NCBI RefSeq assembly: GCF_041530365.1 | Contig: NZ_CP168034.1 | Location: forward strand, 2,108,001 to 2,172,000 | Direction of reading: 5' to 3' | DNA: 64,000 bases | DNA from: Capnocytophaga sp. ARDL2 | Lineage (GTDB): Bacteria > Bacteroidota > Bacteroidia > Flavobacteriales > Flavobacteriaceae | In this document: piece after piece, positions 9,312 through 17,201 of the stretch | Layout: every line of letters starts with the position of its first letter | How positions within the stretch are numbered: position 1 is the stretch's first letter | Translations under genes and position numbers: made by a program | The notes under the pieces: generated by a model | Database searches by the model: none | What the model was told of the DNA's origin: nothing | Seen by the model: the letters and a program-made list of their open reading frames with translations, nothing else

Positions 9312-9836
9312 ATGAATTATATCCTAAATGAAATACGTATTTATGTAGGTACATATAAAAAATACAACGAGGGTAATTTATTTGGTAAATGGTTTACTTT
9401 ATCGAACTATGATGATATAGAGGCGTTTTATGACGACTGCAAACGACTACATCAAGACGAAGAAGACCCCGAACTAATGTTCCAAGATTGGGAATGTCCT
9501 CCAATTTTTGACGGATTTATAGGCGAATGCCATTTGGAAGAAACCATTTTCGAAATCGCTTCCCTTTTGGAAGCAAAGAGCGATGACGATATGGAAATCA
9601 TACAAAATTATATGTATCTGACGGGAATACCCCTAAATGAGCAAACCATCGAAAAAGCCCAAGAGCGGTATATCGGTTATTTTTCGAGTGAAACCGAACT
9701 TGCCGAATATTATGTAGAAGAAACAGGACTACTCCAAAATATTCCTGATGAGGTGGCAATGTATTTTGATTATAAAGCCTATGCAAGGGATTTGGATTTT
9801 ATGGAACACAATAACCACTATTTCTATAATTATTAA
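9312..9836 (+). CDS. ardA: Antirestriction protein, ArdA type
   Basis: An acidic 174-residue protein with the order of ArdA DNA mimics. An IRIYVGTYKKYNEGNLFGKWF opening, a central acidic stretch with EDPELMFQDWE and a later AEYYVEETG and YFDYKAYARDL block are visible. ArdA proteins block type I restriction enzymes by mimicking B-form DNA, which protects an incoming element. Its placement beside ssb among the leading-region genes fits that role. The same element also carries its own restriction genes (35843-39431). Confidence 0.85.
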   Translation: MNYILNEIRIYVGTYKKYNEGNLFGKWFTLSNYDDIEAFYDDCKRLHQDEEDPELMFQDWECPPIFDGFIGECHLEETIFEIASLLEAKSDDDMEIIQNYMYLTGIPLNEQTIEKAQERYIGYFSSETELAEYYVEETGLLQNIPDEVAMYFDYKAYARDLDFMEHNNHYFYNY

Positions 9837-9851
9837 CCTAAAACAACAAAA

Positions 9852-10295
9852 ATGAAAATAGCAAACACAAATACAAAACATATCCTAATAAAAGCCCATA
9901 CCAATAGCGATTGGGATACCTGCGACTTTGCCATCATTCAAATAGATGAAGCGTGGAAAAAGGAGTTAAAAAAACGGCTAAAATTAGTTGAGTTCATTGA
10001 TGATATGCCTAACCTTGTTTCGGTTTTGTTTCGAGATAGTGCCGTGAGTTTTTACGCCACTAATGAAGATGACACGCCCCATATAGATACCCTTTTGGGG
10101 GACAAAAATTGGCAATTTGTGAGCCTCGAAAACAACGAAACGAACCATTTTAACACCCCCACAAGTACGCTGAATTTATATCAAATGGTAGTTTGTAAAG
10201 GTGGGTATGCCTACTTCCAAGCCTTTGGAAAACATACGGGGGAAGAATTTTACACAGATGATTTTAACCTTAATACACTCATAGAAAAATTATGA
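9852..10295 (+). CDS. Hypothetical ICE protein (147 aa)
   Basis: Unrecognised. It is soluble, with a short aromatic and acidic centre (DSAVSFYATNEDDTPHIDT) and no membrane segment. Its stop overlaps the start of the next gene by 4 bases (ATGA), so the two are translationally coupled. It lies between ardA and the PRTRC cassette. Confidence 0.6.
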   Translation: MKIANTNTKHILIKAHTNSDWDTCDFAIIQIDEAWKKELKKRLKLVEFIDDMPNLVSVLFRDSAVSFYATNEDDTPHIDTLLGDKNWQFVSLENNETNHFNTPTSTLNLYQMVVCKGGYAYFQAFGKHTGEEFYTDDFNLNTLIEKL

Positions 10296-10477
10296 CGATA
10301 AAAGATATAAATGGAAACATCGTGCAAGTAACCGACCTTGATAAGGCTTTACAACAAGCCAATGATTTTAGAAAATACAAACATACCGATAATAAACATA
10401 TTTCTTTTGATAGAGAGCAAAAAGCCTATTGGGAAGATATTTACAAGAAATTAAAAAAACTCAAACAAAAACAATAA
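10292..10477 (+). CDS. Small hypothetical protein (61 aa)
   Basis: A charged protein with a Lys-rich C-terminus (KKLKKLKQKQ). It overlaps the upstream gene by 4 bases. The overlap is the main support for its being translated. No function is visible. Confidence 0.6.
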   Translation: MTIKDINGNIVQVTDLDKALQQANDFRKYKHTDNKHISFDREQKAYWEDIYKKLKKLKQKQ

Positions 10478-10500
10478 CATAACTCTAAAAACAACCGCCT

Positions 10501-10734
10501 ATGAAACGTATTTACATCGCCTACTTTACCGATAGTTGGCATAGTACCGATAGTCGTACTCTTATCCGAGTATGTTCTAACAAAGAAAAGGCTATTCAAG
10601 AGATTAAAGCCTACTGCAAAAAGTATCGAATTCCTTTTACCCAAGCAGACCAATATCATTTAGAAACCATAAGTCAAACCCAATGCAGTGAGCGAGATAT
10701 GGAGTTTGAAATCGAACCCCAAACAATGGATTAA
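10501..10734 (+). CDS. Small hypothetical protein (77 aa)
   Basis: It begins MKRIYIAYFTDSWHSTDSR and ends in an acidic tail. It has the alpha/beta pattern of a small soluble protein but no recognisable motif. It lies in the same rightward gene series, 23 bases after its neighbour. Confidence 0.55.
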   Translation: MKRIYIAYFTDSWHSTDSRTLIRVCSNKEKAIQEIKAYCKKYRIPFTQADQYHLETISQTQCSERDMEFEIEPQTMD

Positions 10735-10753
10735 CATTTTAAAAATTAGTCTT

Positions 10754-10957
10754 ATGACCCACATAAAAACAACCGAATTTAAAGCCCTTTACGTGTTGGG
10801 AGAAATCGTGAGAGATTTTGAAAAATTACATTTTTTGCAAATGCAAGATAAAGACCAAAACCAACTGCGAAAAGCACGGAAGATATTAGAGCATATCATC
10901 TATAAAAATGGCTATCGAGTTGTGTATCGCACCCAACAAGCCATTTGTAAAAAATAA
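10754..10957 (+). CDS. Small hypothetical protein (67 aa)
   Basis: I start it at the ATG at 10754 (MTHIKTTEFKALYVLG), 17 bases after the previous stop. The longer frame from 10688 would overlap the previous gene, and its extra residues do not look protein-like. The product is helical and basic. Its function is unknown. Confidence 0.55.
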   Translation: MTHIKTTEFKALYVLGEIVRDFEKLHFLQMQDKDQNQLRKARKILEHIIYKNGYRVVYRTQQAICKK

Positions 10958-11002
10958 AACCATCGTAAAAACAAGTTAATAACACTCAAAAAAGGAAGCA
11001 CA

Positions 11003-11506
11003 ATGGAAACGAATTTTTTTAATCAAATCGCAATGATGAATGTAGTGGGAACGCTACAAATGACCCTCCAACAAGGACAAAACGGGCAATATATTGTGTC
11101 GGTATTACTACAAAACGACCAATGTAGCGACCCTGCCAAAAATGGTATTCCTCCCCTTGTATTAAAGGGAACGGCAGAGGAATTGGACGGCGGATTTTTT
11201 CAAAGCATCGTCCGACCCCTTGAAGAAACTTCATCGCTTTTGGTCAATATGGAAAACTATATCCAAGCCCAAGAACACGCCAAAAGACAATCGGCAATGG
11301 AAAAAGAAAAGACAGAAAAAGCCCAAAAGAAATACGATGAAGCGATGAAAAAAGTTTCGGAATTGGAAGCACAAGGCAAGTATCGGGAAGCGTGGACAAA
11401 ATTGCCACCCCCCGATGAATTTCCCGAACAAGCCGAAAAAATCCGCAAAAAAAGGGCTGAATTATCGGCTCATTTTACCCCTACTTTGTTTGAAAATGCA
11501 GAATAA
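11003..11506 (+). CDS. PRTRC system protein E
   Basis: A 167-residue protein that opens with a short beta-rich part (MNVVGTLQMTLQQGQNGQYIVSVLL, PPLVLKGTAEELD). A long charged helix follows, with repeated Glu/Lys/Ala and a tail KLPPPDEFPEQAEKIRKKR. This pattern and the following PRTRC C, B and ThiF genes identify it as the E component. PRTRC cassettes occur on plasmids and conjugative elements and their function is not known. Confidence 0.75.
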   Translation: METNFFNQIAMMNVVGTLQMTLQQGQNGQYIVSVLLQNDQCSDPAKNGIPPLVLKGTAEELDGGFFQSIVRPLEETSSLLVNMENYIQAQEHAKRQSAMEKEKTEKAQKKYDEAMKKVSELEAQGKYREAWTKLPPPDEFPEQAEKIRKKRAELSAHFTPTLFENAE

Positions 11507-11539
11507 AATCTAATTTATCAATCTATAAAAAAGAAAAAT

Positions 11540-11758
11540 ATGTTAATCGCAACCCAACTCAAAAGAGTGTTCGTATTTAAAAATAATGGACAAGAAACAC
11601 GATTAGACGACCCCAACCAAGAATGGTCGGTAGAAATGGTACAGCATTTTTACGCCCCTACCTATCCGATTTTAACCACCGCCAAAATATCTGCACCTCG
11701 TGTAAATGGCGAATATGTAGAATATCATTTTGAAACTTCCATCGGAACAAAAGGTTGA
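11540..11758 (+). CDS. PRTRC system protein C
   Basis: A 72-residue protein. RVFVFKNNGQETRLDDPN, then MVQHFYAPTYPILTTAKI and VEYHFETSIGTKG, match the small PRTRC C family. The fold resembles a ubiquitin-like or small beta-grasp protein, which would fit the adjacent ThiF/E1-like gene, but that link is inference. Confidence 0.82.
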   Translation: MLIATQLKRVFVFKNNGQETRLDDPNQEWSVEMVQHFYAPTYPILTTAKISAPRVNGEYVEYHFETSIGTKG

Positions 11759-11759
11759 A

Positions 11760-11875
11760 TTTTTAGCAATTAGTGGTTAGTGTATAGTGATTAGGATATA
11801 AAATCACACTTTAACCACTTACTAACTAATCACTCAATAACTAACCACTAATCGCTAATCACTTAATAACTAACT
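11760..11875. repeat. Short TTAGTGATTAG-type repeats in the PRTRC spacer
   Basis: The gap between PRTRC C and the next gene is made of variants of the words TTAGTGGTTAG and TAATCACT/CTAACCACT in both orientations. They could form several weak hairpins. Similar low-complexity spacers are frequent in this ICE. Confidence 0.6.
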
Positions 11876-11879
11876 ATGT

Positions 11880-12053
11880 ATGCAATCCAAAATAAAAGGC
11901 AACATCAAGCCGATACACGACCCCAAAGAGAGCGAGTTACACAAAAAACTCTCGGAGTTTGCCCAATGGGTAAGCCGTCCCAAAGACCTTGCCCAAATTC
12001 GACAAGAGCAGAAAACCACCGCACCGAAGTCCCTTTTGCCAATGGTTTTCTAA
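11880..12053 (+). CDS. Small overlooked ORF in the PRTRC cassette (57 aa)
   Basis: The frame from ATG 11880 encodes 57 residues (HDPKESELHKKLSEFAQWV, then PKDLAQIRQEQ) and stops at 12051-12053. Its composition is much more protein-like than the overlapping plus-one frame, which is rich in Arg, Gln and Pro there. The stop lies 11 bases before the likely start of the next gene, which suggests translational coupling. I do not know its function. Confidence 0.6.
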   Translation: MQSKIKGNIKPIHDPKESELHKKLSEFAQWVSRPKDLAQIRQEQKTTAPKSLLPMVF

Positions 12054-12064
12054 AACATCGCTTT

Positions 12065-13036
12065 TTGCCCAAAGTTGGAAATTTTAGCGACTTTAAAGGG
12101 ATACATATAAAAAAATTACAAGGAGATTTACAAAAATCATTGGAGAGAATGGCAAATTTTTATGGTTTTCAACCCCTTGATATGAGTAAGTATGAATTTC
12201 CATACAATGTAGCATTGGCACTTGACCAAACCCAAAAACACCTGCAACAAAATGACGATTGTTGGCATCGGATACAAGTGTGGCAAGATACAAATCCAAC
12301 GGCTTTTTTATCGTTTTTCTTTTCCGTAGAGGAAACTTTTCGCACAAACAATACATTGTTTTATATCCCTATATTACCTGTTTATAAACTGCTGAAAGAC
12401 AAGGATAAAAAACACAAAAAAATAGGGCAATTATTGCTTTCGGTTTTTACTTATGTATGCCATAAAGCGTATGTACCATATTACACACAAGACGATTGTT
12501 TTTTGGGATATATATACGAAAGTTTTAACGATTGGATAGTAAATGATTGGGACGAACCGCAAGAAAAAGAAGTTGCCCTGCTCCATTTACGACAAGCCCA
12601 ATATGTAGGCGAAAGGCTGTATCAAAAAATCCGAAACTCCAAAAACTTACAACTTTTTGAAAAACGGATAAACGATTTTAAGGCTTGTAATGAAACGGAA
12701 AAAGAGATATTGCAAATATCAAAAGCCTTTTTTGATTTATGGCAAAATTTTCCCTCTGCCAACTTATATACCTATTTGAACCGAGAAGAAATATCTGATG
12801 AAGCAGAATTATTTACCATTGATAAATATGTTTCATTTTCCTTTGATACGCAAAGTGATTTTTTTCAATATCATATTGTTGAAGTAGTAAACGGCGAAGT
12901 TTCACAATGCAGTGAAATAGAAGAACCCACCTTTGTGAATCGTTTTGACGGAGTGTCCTCTCATTTTAATTTTGATTTTGAAAACCTTTTTTTCTCGCTT
13001 TTACATCGGTTAATCAATCTTTTAAATACTTTTTAA
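12065..13036 (+). CDS. PRTRC-cassette protein, possibly component F
   Basis: The convincing protein begins near FLPKVGNFSDFKG and runs about 320 residues. It is largely helical and aromatic-rich, ending FFSLLHRLINLLNTF. The frame is open back to an ATG at 11876, but its first 60 residues overlap a better small ORF. I therefore prefer a TTG start at 12065; an ATG at 12149 is the next option. Its place between PRTRC C and B suggests component F, but I see no diagnostic motif. Confidence 0.6.
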   Translation: MPKVGNFSDFKGIHIKKLQGDLQKSLERMANFYGFQPLDMSKYEFPYNVALALDQTQKHLQQNDDCWHRIQVWQDTNPTAFLSFFFSVEETFRTNNTLFYIPILPVYKLLKDKDKKHKKIGQLLLSVFTYVCHKAYVPYYTQDDCFLGYIYESFNDWIVNDWDEPQEKEVALLHLRQAQYVGERLYQKIRNSKNLQLFEKRINDFKACNETEKEILQISKAFFDLWQNFPSANLYTYLNREEISDEAELFTIDKYVSFSFDTQSDFFQYHIVEVVNGEVSQCSEIEEPTFVNRFDGVSSHFNFDFENLFFSLLHRLINLLNTF

Positions 13037-13056
13037 ACCTTTAAGAACTCTTTAAA

Positions 13057-13803
13057 ATGGACACAAACATTCAAACCTCATTAAAAGACCTTACAGAAAA
13101 CTTTGGGGAACTCTATTATCCTACTTCGGCGATAGTCTTTTACCAAACTACCCAAAAATATAACACAAAATGTTACACGGAATTTGTACATCTTGACGCG
13201 GACGGAACACCCTTATCGGCACAACCTCTATGTAAAGAACAAGCCGAAAACCTTTCTAAAATTCTTACTTCCACCGATGATAAAAGCAACGGATTTTGGC
13301 AATCCAACGGCTTACTTCCTGCCAATGTGTTATATATCAATTCTGCCGAAAATGGCTATGTAATTTGGTACACAAAGGCTCAAAGGCAAAAACTATTGTT
13401 TGCCCCATTGCTTCAAATGGAAAATATATCTGTGAGTATTCCGCCCCTTGTGTGGAAAGCCTATAAGGACAAACTTTTTGTATATGCTCTTGCAAAAAAT
13501 AGAAAGCCAAGCCTAAAAACCCCTTTGCATTACGCTCCCTTTTTCAATGTGTATGAAAATGGCAATGTCTGTATGGGGTCGGTACAAATTCAGATTAATA
13601 ATAGCACCTATTTAGAAAACTTTATACAACTTTGGGAAAGCTATTTTTTTGATAGTTATTTCTCACATCAATTAGGAAATTATCCCATTATCAAAGGCAA
13701 AACCGATTTAAAAAGCCTTTGGCAAGAACTCTCAAAAACGCAAAAGCCTTTTCCTACTGAACTTTTACAGCCTAACCTTCAATTATTAGAAAATATTTTG
13801 TAA
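13057..13803 (+). CDS. PRTRC system protein B
   Basis: A 248-residue protein. The C-terminal half carries LHYAPFFNVYENGNVCMGSV, the best-conserved block of PRTRC B, followed by SYFSHQ. It lies between the F-like gene and the ThiF gene, the usual order. Its role is not known. No membrane segment is present, so it is probably cytoplasmic. Confidence 0.82.
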   Translation: MDTNIQTSLKDLTENFGELYYPTSAIVFYQTTQKYNTKCYTEFVHLDADGTPLSAQPLCKEQAENLSKILTSTDDKSNGFWQSNGLLPANVLYINSAENGYVIWYTKAQRQKLLFAPLLQMENISVSIPPLVWKAYKDKLFVYALAKNRKPSLKTPLHYAPFFNVYENGNVCMGSVQIQINNSTYLENFIQLWESYFFDSYFSHQLGNYPIIKGKTDLKSLWQELSKTQKPFPTELLQPNLQLLENIL

Positions 13804-13871
13804 GAGACAATCATTAGAAGAATTCAGAAATATTAGAAAGAAGTAGAAAATTAGAATTAAAAAGAAAAGCA

Positions 13872-14687
13872 ATGAAAAACACACATATTTCCATTAAAAA
13901 AAGAGTGCATTTTGTACATAAATTCTTGCTCAATGCCACCAATCCCATAGAGGTACATTTAATTGGAGCAGGGGGAACAGGTTCACAGGTGGTAACGGCT
14001 TTGGGGCGTATGCACCACGCTTTACAGCAACTCTCACACGCAGGTTTTTGCCTAACGCTTTGGGACGATGACACCATCGCCCAAGCCAATTTAGGCAGAC
14101 AACTCTTTGCCGAAACCGAATTGGGGTTACATAAATCCACCGCACTAATAAACCGTATCAATAGATTTTTTGGTACGGATTGGAAAGCACAACACCGAAA
14201 ATTTGATACCGATACTTTTTCTGTTGCTTCCCAATCAATGCAGGGAAGTATTTATATTTCGTGCGTAGATACGGCAAAGGCTCGTTTTGAAATAGCCCAA
14301 ATACTTACCGATTTAAAACGTCCCAATCATTATCATAATACCCCACTTTATTGGTTGGATTTTGGTAATAACCGCCATACGGGACAAGTAGTTTTGTCTA
14401 CCATAGGTTCACACCCACAACCCCAGAGTGAGGAAACCATAGGTATTGAAAATCTGCCTTTTGTAACCGAAGAATTCTATGATTTTTTTGTAAGTGCCGA
14501 CCAAAATGAAGATACTCCAAGTTGTTCTCTTGCCGATGCCTTGCTCAAACAAGACCTTTTTATCAATGCCACCCTATCGCAAATGGGAGCTTCCTTACTT
14601 TGGAATTTGTTTCGGAATGGGCTTACCGACAAACGAGGCTTTTTTCTGAATTTGCAGGATTTTAGAAGTCAGCCAATACCGGTTTGA
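13872..14687 (+). CDS. PRTRC system ThiF-family protein
   Basis: A 271-residue E1/ThiF-like Rossmann protein. The nucleotide-binding loop GAGGTGSQV is near residues 33-41, followed by LWDDDTIAQANLGRQLF, the arginine-bearing E1 motif, and later SCVDTAKARFEI. ThiF relatives adenylate the C-terminus of a small partner protein. A partnership with the small PRTRC C protein is inference. I see no ParB-like gene in this copy, although the cassette is named for one. Confidence 0.87.
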   Translation: MKNTHISIKKRVHFVHKFLLNATNPIEVHLIGAGGTGSQVVTALGRMHHALQQLSHAGFCLTLWDDDTIAQANLGRQLFAETELGLHKSTALINRINRFFGTDWKAQHRKFDTDTFSVASQSMQGSIYISCVDTAKARFEIAQILTDLKRPNHYHNTPLYWLDFGNNRHTGQVVLSTIGSHPQPQSEETIGIENLPFVTEEFYDFFVSADQNEDTPSCSLADALLKQDLFINATLSQMGASLLWNLFRNGLTDKRGFFLNLQDFRSQPIPV

Positions 14688-14734
14688 TATTTAAGTTGGG
14701 GGTTCAAGGTTCTCTGTTTGATGTTTAAGGTTTA

Positions 14735-14813
14735 AAGTTCCCCCTTTCGGGGGATAATTGCCTGTCGGTGCTACCGACCTTCTTTTCTTTGTTTTGCGGA
14801 CAAAGAAAAGAAG
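14735..14813 (+). terminator. Hairpin cluster after the PRTRC operon
   Basis: Three hairpins follow in a row: CCCCC TTTC GGGGG near 14738-14753, GTCGGT GCT ACCGAC at 14764-14778, and CTTCTTTTCTTTGT / ACAAAGAAAAGAAG with a 7-base loop at 14779-14813. Any of them could end the rightward transcript. The last is a perfect 14-bp stem. Confidence 0.6.
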
Positions 14814-14846
14814 CAAAAGAAAACCGCTTACTTACAGATGGTTATT

Positions 14847-15473
14847 TTATGGGTTTATAATAGAAGGTTTGTTTTGTAAATCGGTCATTTTATTTTCTGT
14901 AACTTCTATAATTTGTCCTATACCTATTGCACCATATTTTCTAAAACATTCTTCACCCTGAATAAATCTAATTGAAGCATTTTTTTCTATATGATACTTT
15001 AAGACATTTATAACCTTTCTTTTTTTTATTTTTTTTATCACTCCATTTATAGAAAAAATAACGTTATTTCCCCTTAGTCTGTTAATGTATTTTCTCGAAA
15101 AATATGGTCTGTTTGCGTTAATTAAATATAATTCATTCTCTGATATATAGACAATCTTTTGATTCTCAAACTCATCAAAAAGTTTGTTTCTTAATCCTTT
15201 TGATTCTTTTATTAGGATTCTTTTACCAACAAAAATAGTGTCATTCTCTTTCGTGTAATGAAAGAAAATCTTAGCATCAGACATTAAGTCCCCTTTACGC
15301 ATTATTTCAACACAAAGTTTCTCTTTATCAAAAGTCAAATAGTGCTGTCTTTTATGAAAATCAAAATTTTTATCATCTGATAGATAGTAAGTTATGTAAA
15401 TTTTATCTTTATTTTGGGAAAACAAAGATAAAGTAAATGATAAAAAGAAGAAAAGAAAACTATTCCTTAACAT
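14847..15473 (-). CDS. Secreted hypothetical protein, possible partner of the adjacent metalloprotease
   Basis: A 208-residue protein with a signal peptide (MLRNSFLFFFLSFTLSLFSQ). The rest is beta-rich and lysine-rich, with no motif I recognise. Its start overlaps the end of the upstream toxin-like gene by 14 bases, so the two are expressed together. A periplasmic immunity protein for that gene is a reasonable guess from position only. Confidence 0.6.
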   Translation of the reverse strand: MLRNSFLFFFLSFTLSLFSQNKDKIYITYYLSDDKNFDFHKRQHYLTFDKEKLCVEIMRKGDLMSDAKIFFHYTKENDTIFVGKRILIKESKGLRNKLFDEFENQKIVYISENELYLINANRPYFSRKYINRLRGNNVIFSINGVIKKIKKRKVINVLKYHIEKNASIRFIQGEECFRKYGAIGIGQIIEVTENKMTDLQNKPSIINP

Positions 15474-16401
15474 AAATACGTGGTGTTTCTGTAATAAATA
15501 TTTTTACAAATTCAATATATGACTTATTCGGATTTTCCTTATGAAAGCCAAATTCGTTGAGATAGCCCGATTTATATGTATTATTGTTTATTATATCAGA
15601 AAGTGATGATTTGGAGTTTAATTCTTTTGATGAAATGTTTTTATATAAATTACCTATCTTGGGTTCTGCTATTTTTATTATGACATCAATTGTAATGTCT
15701 TTCATATGTATGATTTCCTTAACTCCAAAATATTCTTTATCTTCTTGAATAATAGTATTAATTTGTTTTGTTCTAAAAGCATCTAACATATCCTTCTCTT
15801 TAATTTTAAATGCAACTTTTAGAATACCATCAAATGCAAATTGTCTTTTATAAGCACTTAATTCATCGGTTGTGTCGTATAGAAAACCTGGTATATAATC
15901 TCCATCATCTGTTTTTATAAAATCTATTTTGCCTGTTTCATATTGAAAAGCGTGATGTAATTCGTGTAATATGGAATCTAAATTCCCGTGTTGTACTTCA
16001 ATTACATTATCACCTTTGTAGTTTATTTGAGGAGCATTTTTATTTTTCTTGAAAATATACCTTGTAGCTGTATTTTCTAAAAATTCAAGTTCATACACTG
16101 CTGTTTTTAATTCTTCTATTCTAAAATTTAGATTAGATGTATCTTTACCTTGAGCGACACGCTGATTTCTCTCTTTTTCTAACTTTGAGATTCTTTTTAT
16201 TACCTTTTCTTTTATCTTCTTTATTTTTTCTTTATCTCCATCTGAATTTTGGAAATAAGTCTTATTTTCGAATTTATTTATATAAGACTGACAGTTTTCA
16301 ATGTAAGGAGTTATACTTGAAAAATTACCTCTTCTATATTGACATCCTATCTGAAAAAGAGTAAAATCTATTTTTTCTTTTATATTGTTAATCACATTCA
16401 T
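15460..16401 (-). CDS. Zinc metalloprotease-like protein, probable toxin module
   Basis: A 313-residue protein. It has a zinc-binding HExxH motif at residues 146-150 (SILHELHHAFQYETG) and a likely third ligand in DELSAYKRQ, Glu180 about 30 residues on. This gluzincin pattern resembles metallopeptidase domains at the ends of polymorphic toxins. No signal peptide is seen. A lysine-rich helical region (55-110) precedes the catalytic part. A consensus promoter lies just upstream. A non-toxic peptidase role cannot be excluded. Confidence 0.65.
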   Translation of the reverse strand: MNVINNIKEKIDFTLFQIGCQYRRGNFSSITPYIENCQSYINKFENKTYFQNSDGDKEKIKKIKEKVIKRISKLEKERNQRVAQGKDTSNLNFRIEELKTAVYELEFLENTATRYIFKKNKNAPQINYKGDNVIEVQHGNLDSILHELHHAFQYETGKIDFIKTDDGDYIPGFLYDTTDELSAYKRQFAFDGILKVAFKIKEKDMLDAFRTKQINTIIQEDKEYFGVKEIIHMKDITIDVIIKIAEPKIGNLYKNISSKELNSKSSLSDIINNNTYKSGYLNEFGFHKENPNKSYIEFVKIFITETPRIYVKE

Positions 16402-16427
16402 AACCCTATCTTTATTGTATGAGGTAA

Positions 16428-16457
16428 CAAATGTAATCTTTATTTTCTAAATATCAA
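16428..16457 (-). promoter_or_regulatory. Promoter of the metalloprotease operon
   Basis: Read on the minus strand, TTG (16455-16457), a 19-base spacer and TACATTTG (16428-16435) exactly fit the Bacteroidetes TTG-N19-TAnnTTTG promoter. Transcription would start about 20 bases before the gene. Confidence 0.75.
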
Positions 16458-16510
16458 ATTTTCTATACAAGAGGGCTTTACAGAGAGAAATAATGAAGAA
16501 TGGCAAGAGA

Positions 16511-16792
16511 TTATTTGTGATAATTCGCTTCTAAAATATGTTGTAAATCACTTTCTTTAAAAAGGATTTTTCCACCGATTTGAATGTATGGAAGTAGCTT
16601 GTCATCACGATATTGTTGTAGGGTTCTTCTAGTGATATGCAGTAGCTCACAAACCTCTTTCCCCGTTAGGTAGATTTCACCACCAAACACAGGACGAAAG
16701 TTTTTAAGGATAAATTCCGTTTGGGCTTTTAGGGCTTCTATTTGAGCCATATAATCGGTAATTTCTTGGTTATGATGCGTGAGTAATTTCAT
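16511..16792 (-). CDS. Excisionase-like helix-turn-helix protein (93 aa)
   Basis: The C-terminal half is a winged helix of the MerR/excisionase type: YLTGKEVCELLHITRRTLQQYRD, then IGGKILFKESDLQHIL. The N-terminus is a short coiled coil. It overlaps the upstream paralogue by 23 bases. Such tandem genes are regular companions of CTnDOT-type elements and probably control excision or tra expression. Confidence 0.83.
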   Translation of the reverse strand: MKLLTHHNQEITDYMAQIEALKAQTEFILKNFRPVFGGEIYLTGKEVCELLHITRRTLQQYRDDKLLPYIQIGGKILFKESDLQHILEANYHK

Positions 16793-17090
16793 TTTCGGTC
16801 ACTTTGGTGTTTTGAGAATTTTGAGAAGCCAACAATTGTTCTACATCGCTTCGTTTGAAATAATTCTTGCGTTGAATGGACGAATACGGCAAAATTTTTC
16901 GGTCTTTGTAACCTTGCAATGCCCTTTTGCTGATACCAAGCATTAAACAGACCTCTTGGGTGTCCAACCACTTTTCTTGTAAACAAAGTCCTTTGTAGCT
17001 ATTCACTACACTTTGTAAGGTTCCTATAAGCTGTTCTAATTCTTGATGCGTTTGCTCAAAAATCGCTTTTTCAATGACAATCACTTCCAT
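16770..17090 (-). CDS. Excisionase-like helix-turn-helix protein (106 aa)
   Basis: A paralogue of the next gene with the same layout: an N-terminal helix, then WLDTQEVCLMLGISKRALQGYKD and YFKRSDVEQLL. It is the first gene of a two-gene unit. A motif shared with the traE upstream region lies at 17156-17185, just before it, which suggests common control. Confidence 0.83.
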   Translation of the reverse strand: MEVIVIEKAIFEQTHQELEQLIGTLQSVVNSYKGLCLQEKWLDTQEVCLMLGISKRALQGYKDRKILPYSSIQRKNYFKRSDVEQLLASQNSQNTKVTENEITHAS

Positions 17091-17149
17091 TATTCTGTAT
17101 TTATTTAAGGCAAAGCTATAAACAAAATACGCCTAACGGATACATTAGG

Positions 17150-17185
17150 CGTATTTTGGAAGTCAGTGGTCGGGATTGGCAGAAA
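17150..17185 (-). promoter_or_regulatory. Conserved CTGCCAATCCC element upstream of the HTH operon
   Basis: The minus strand reads CTGCCAATCCCgaCCActgaCTTCCA. The same spaced words recur upstream of traE (27750-27780: CTGCCAATCCCtgCCAtctTCTTCCA). Both sites precede minus-strand units of the ICE. A shared regulator is inferred. Confidence 0.5.
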
Positions 17186-17201
17186 TTACGTAAATGCTGT
17201 T

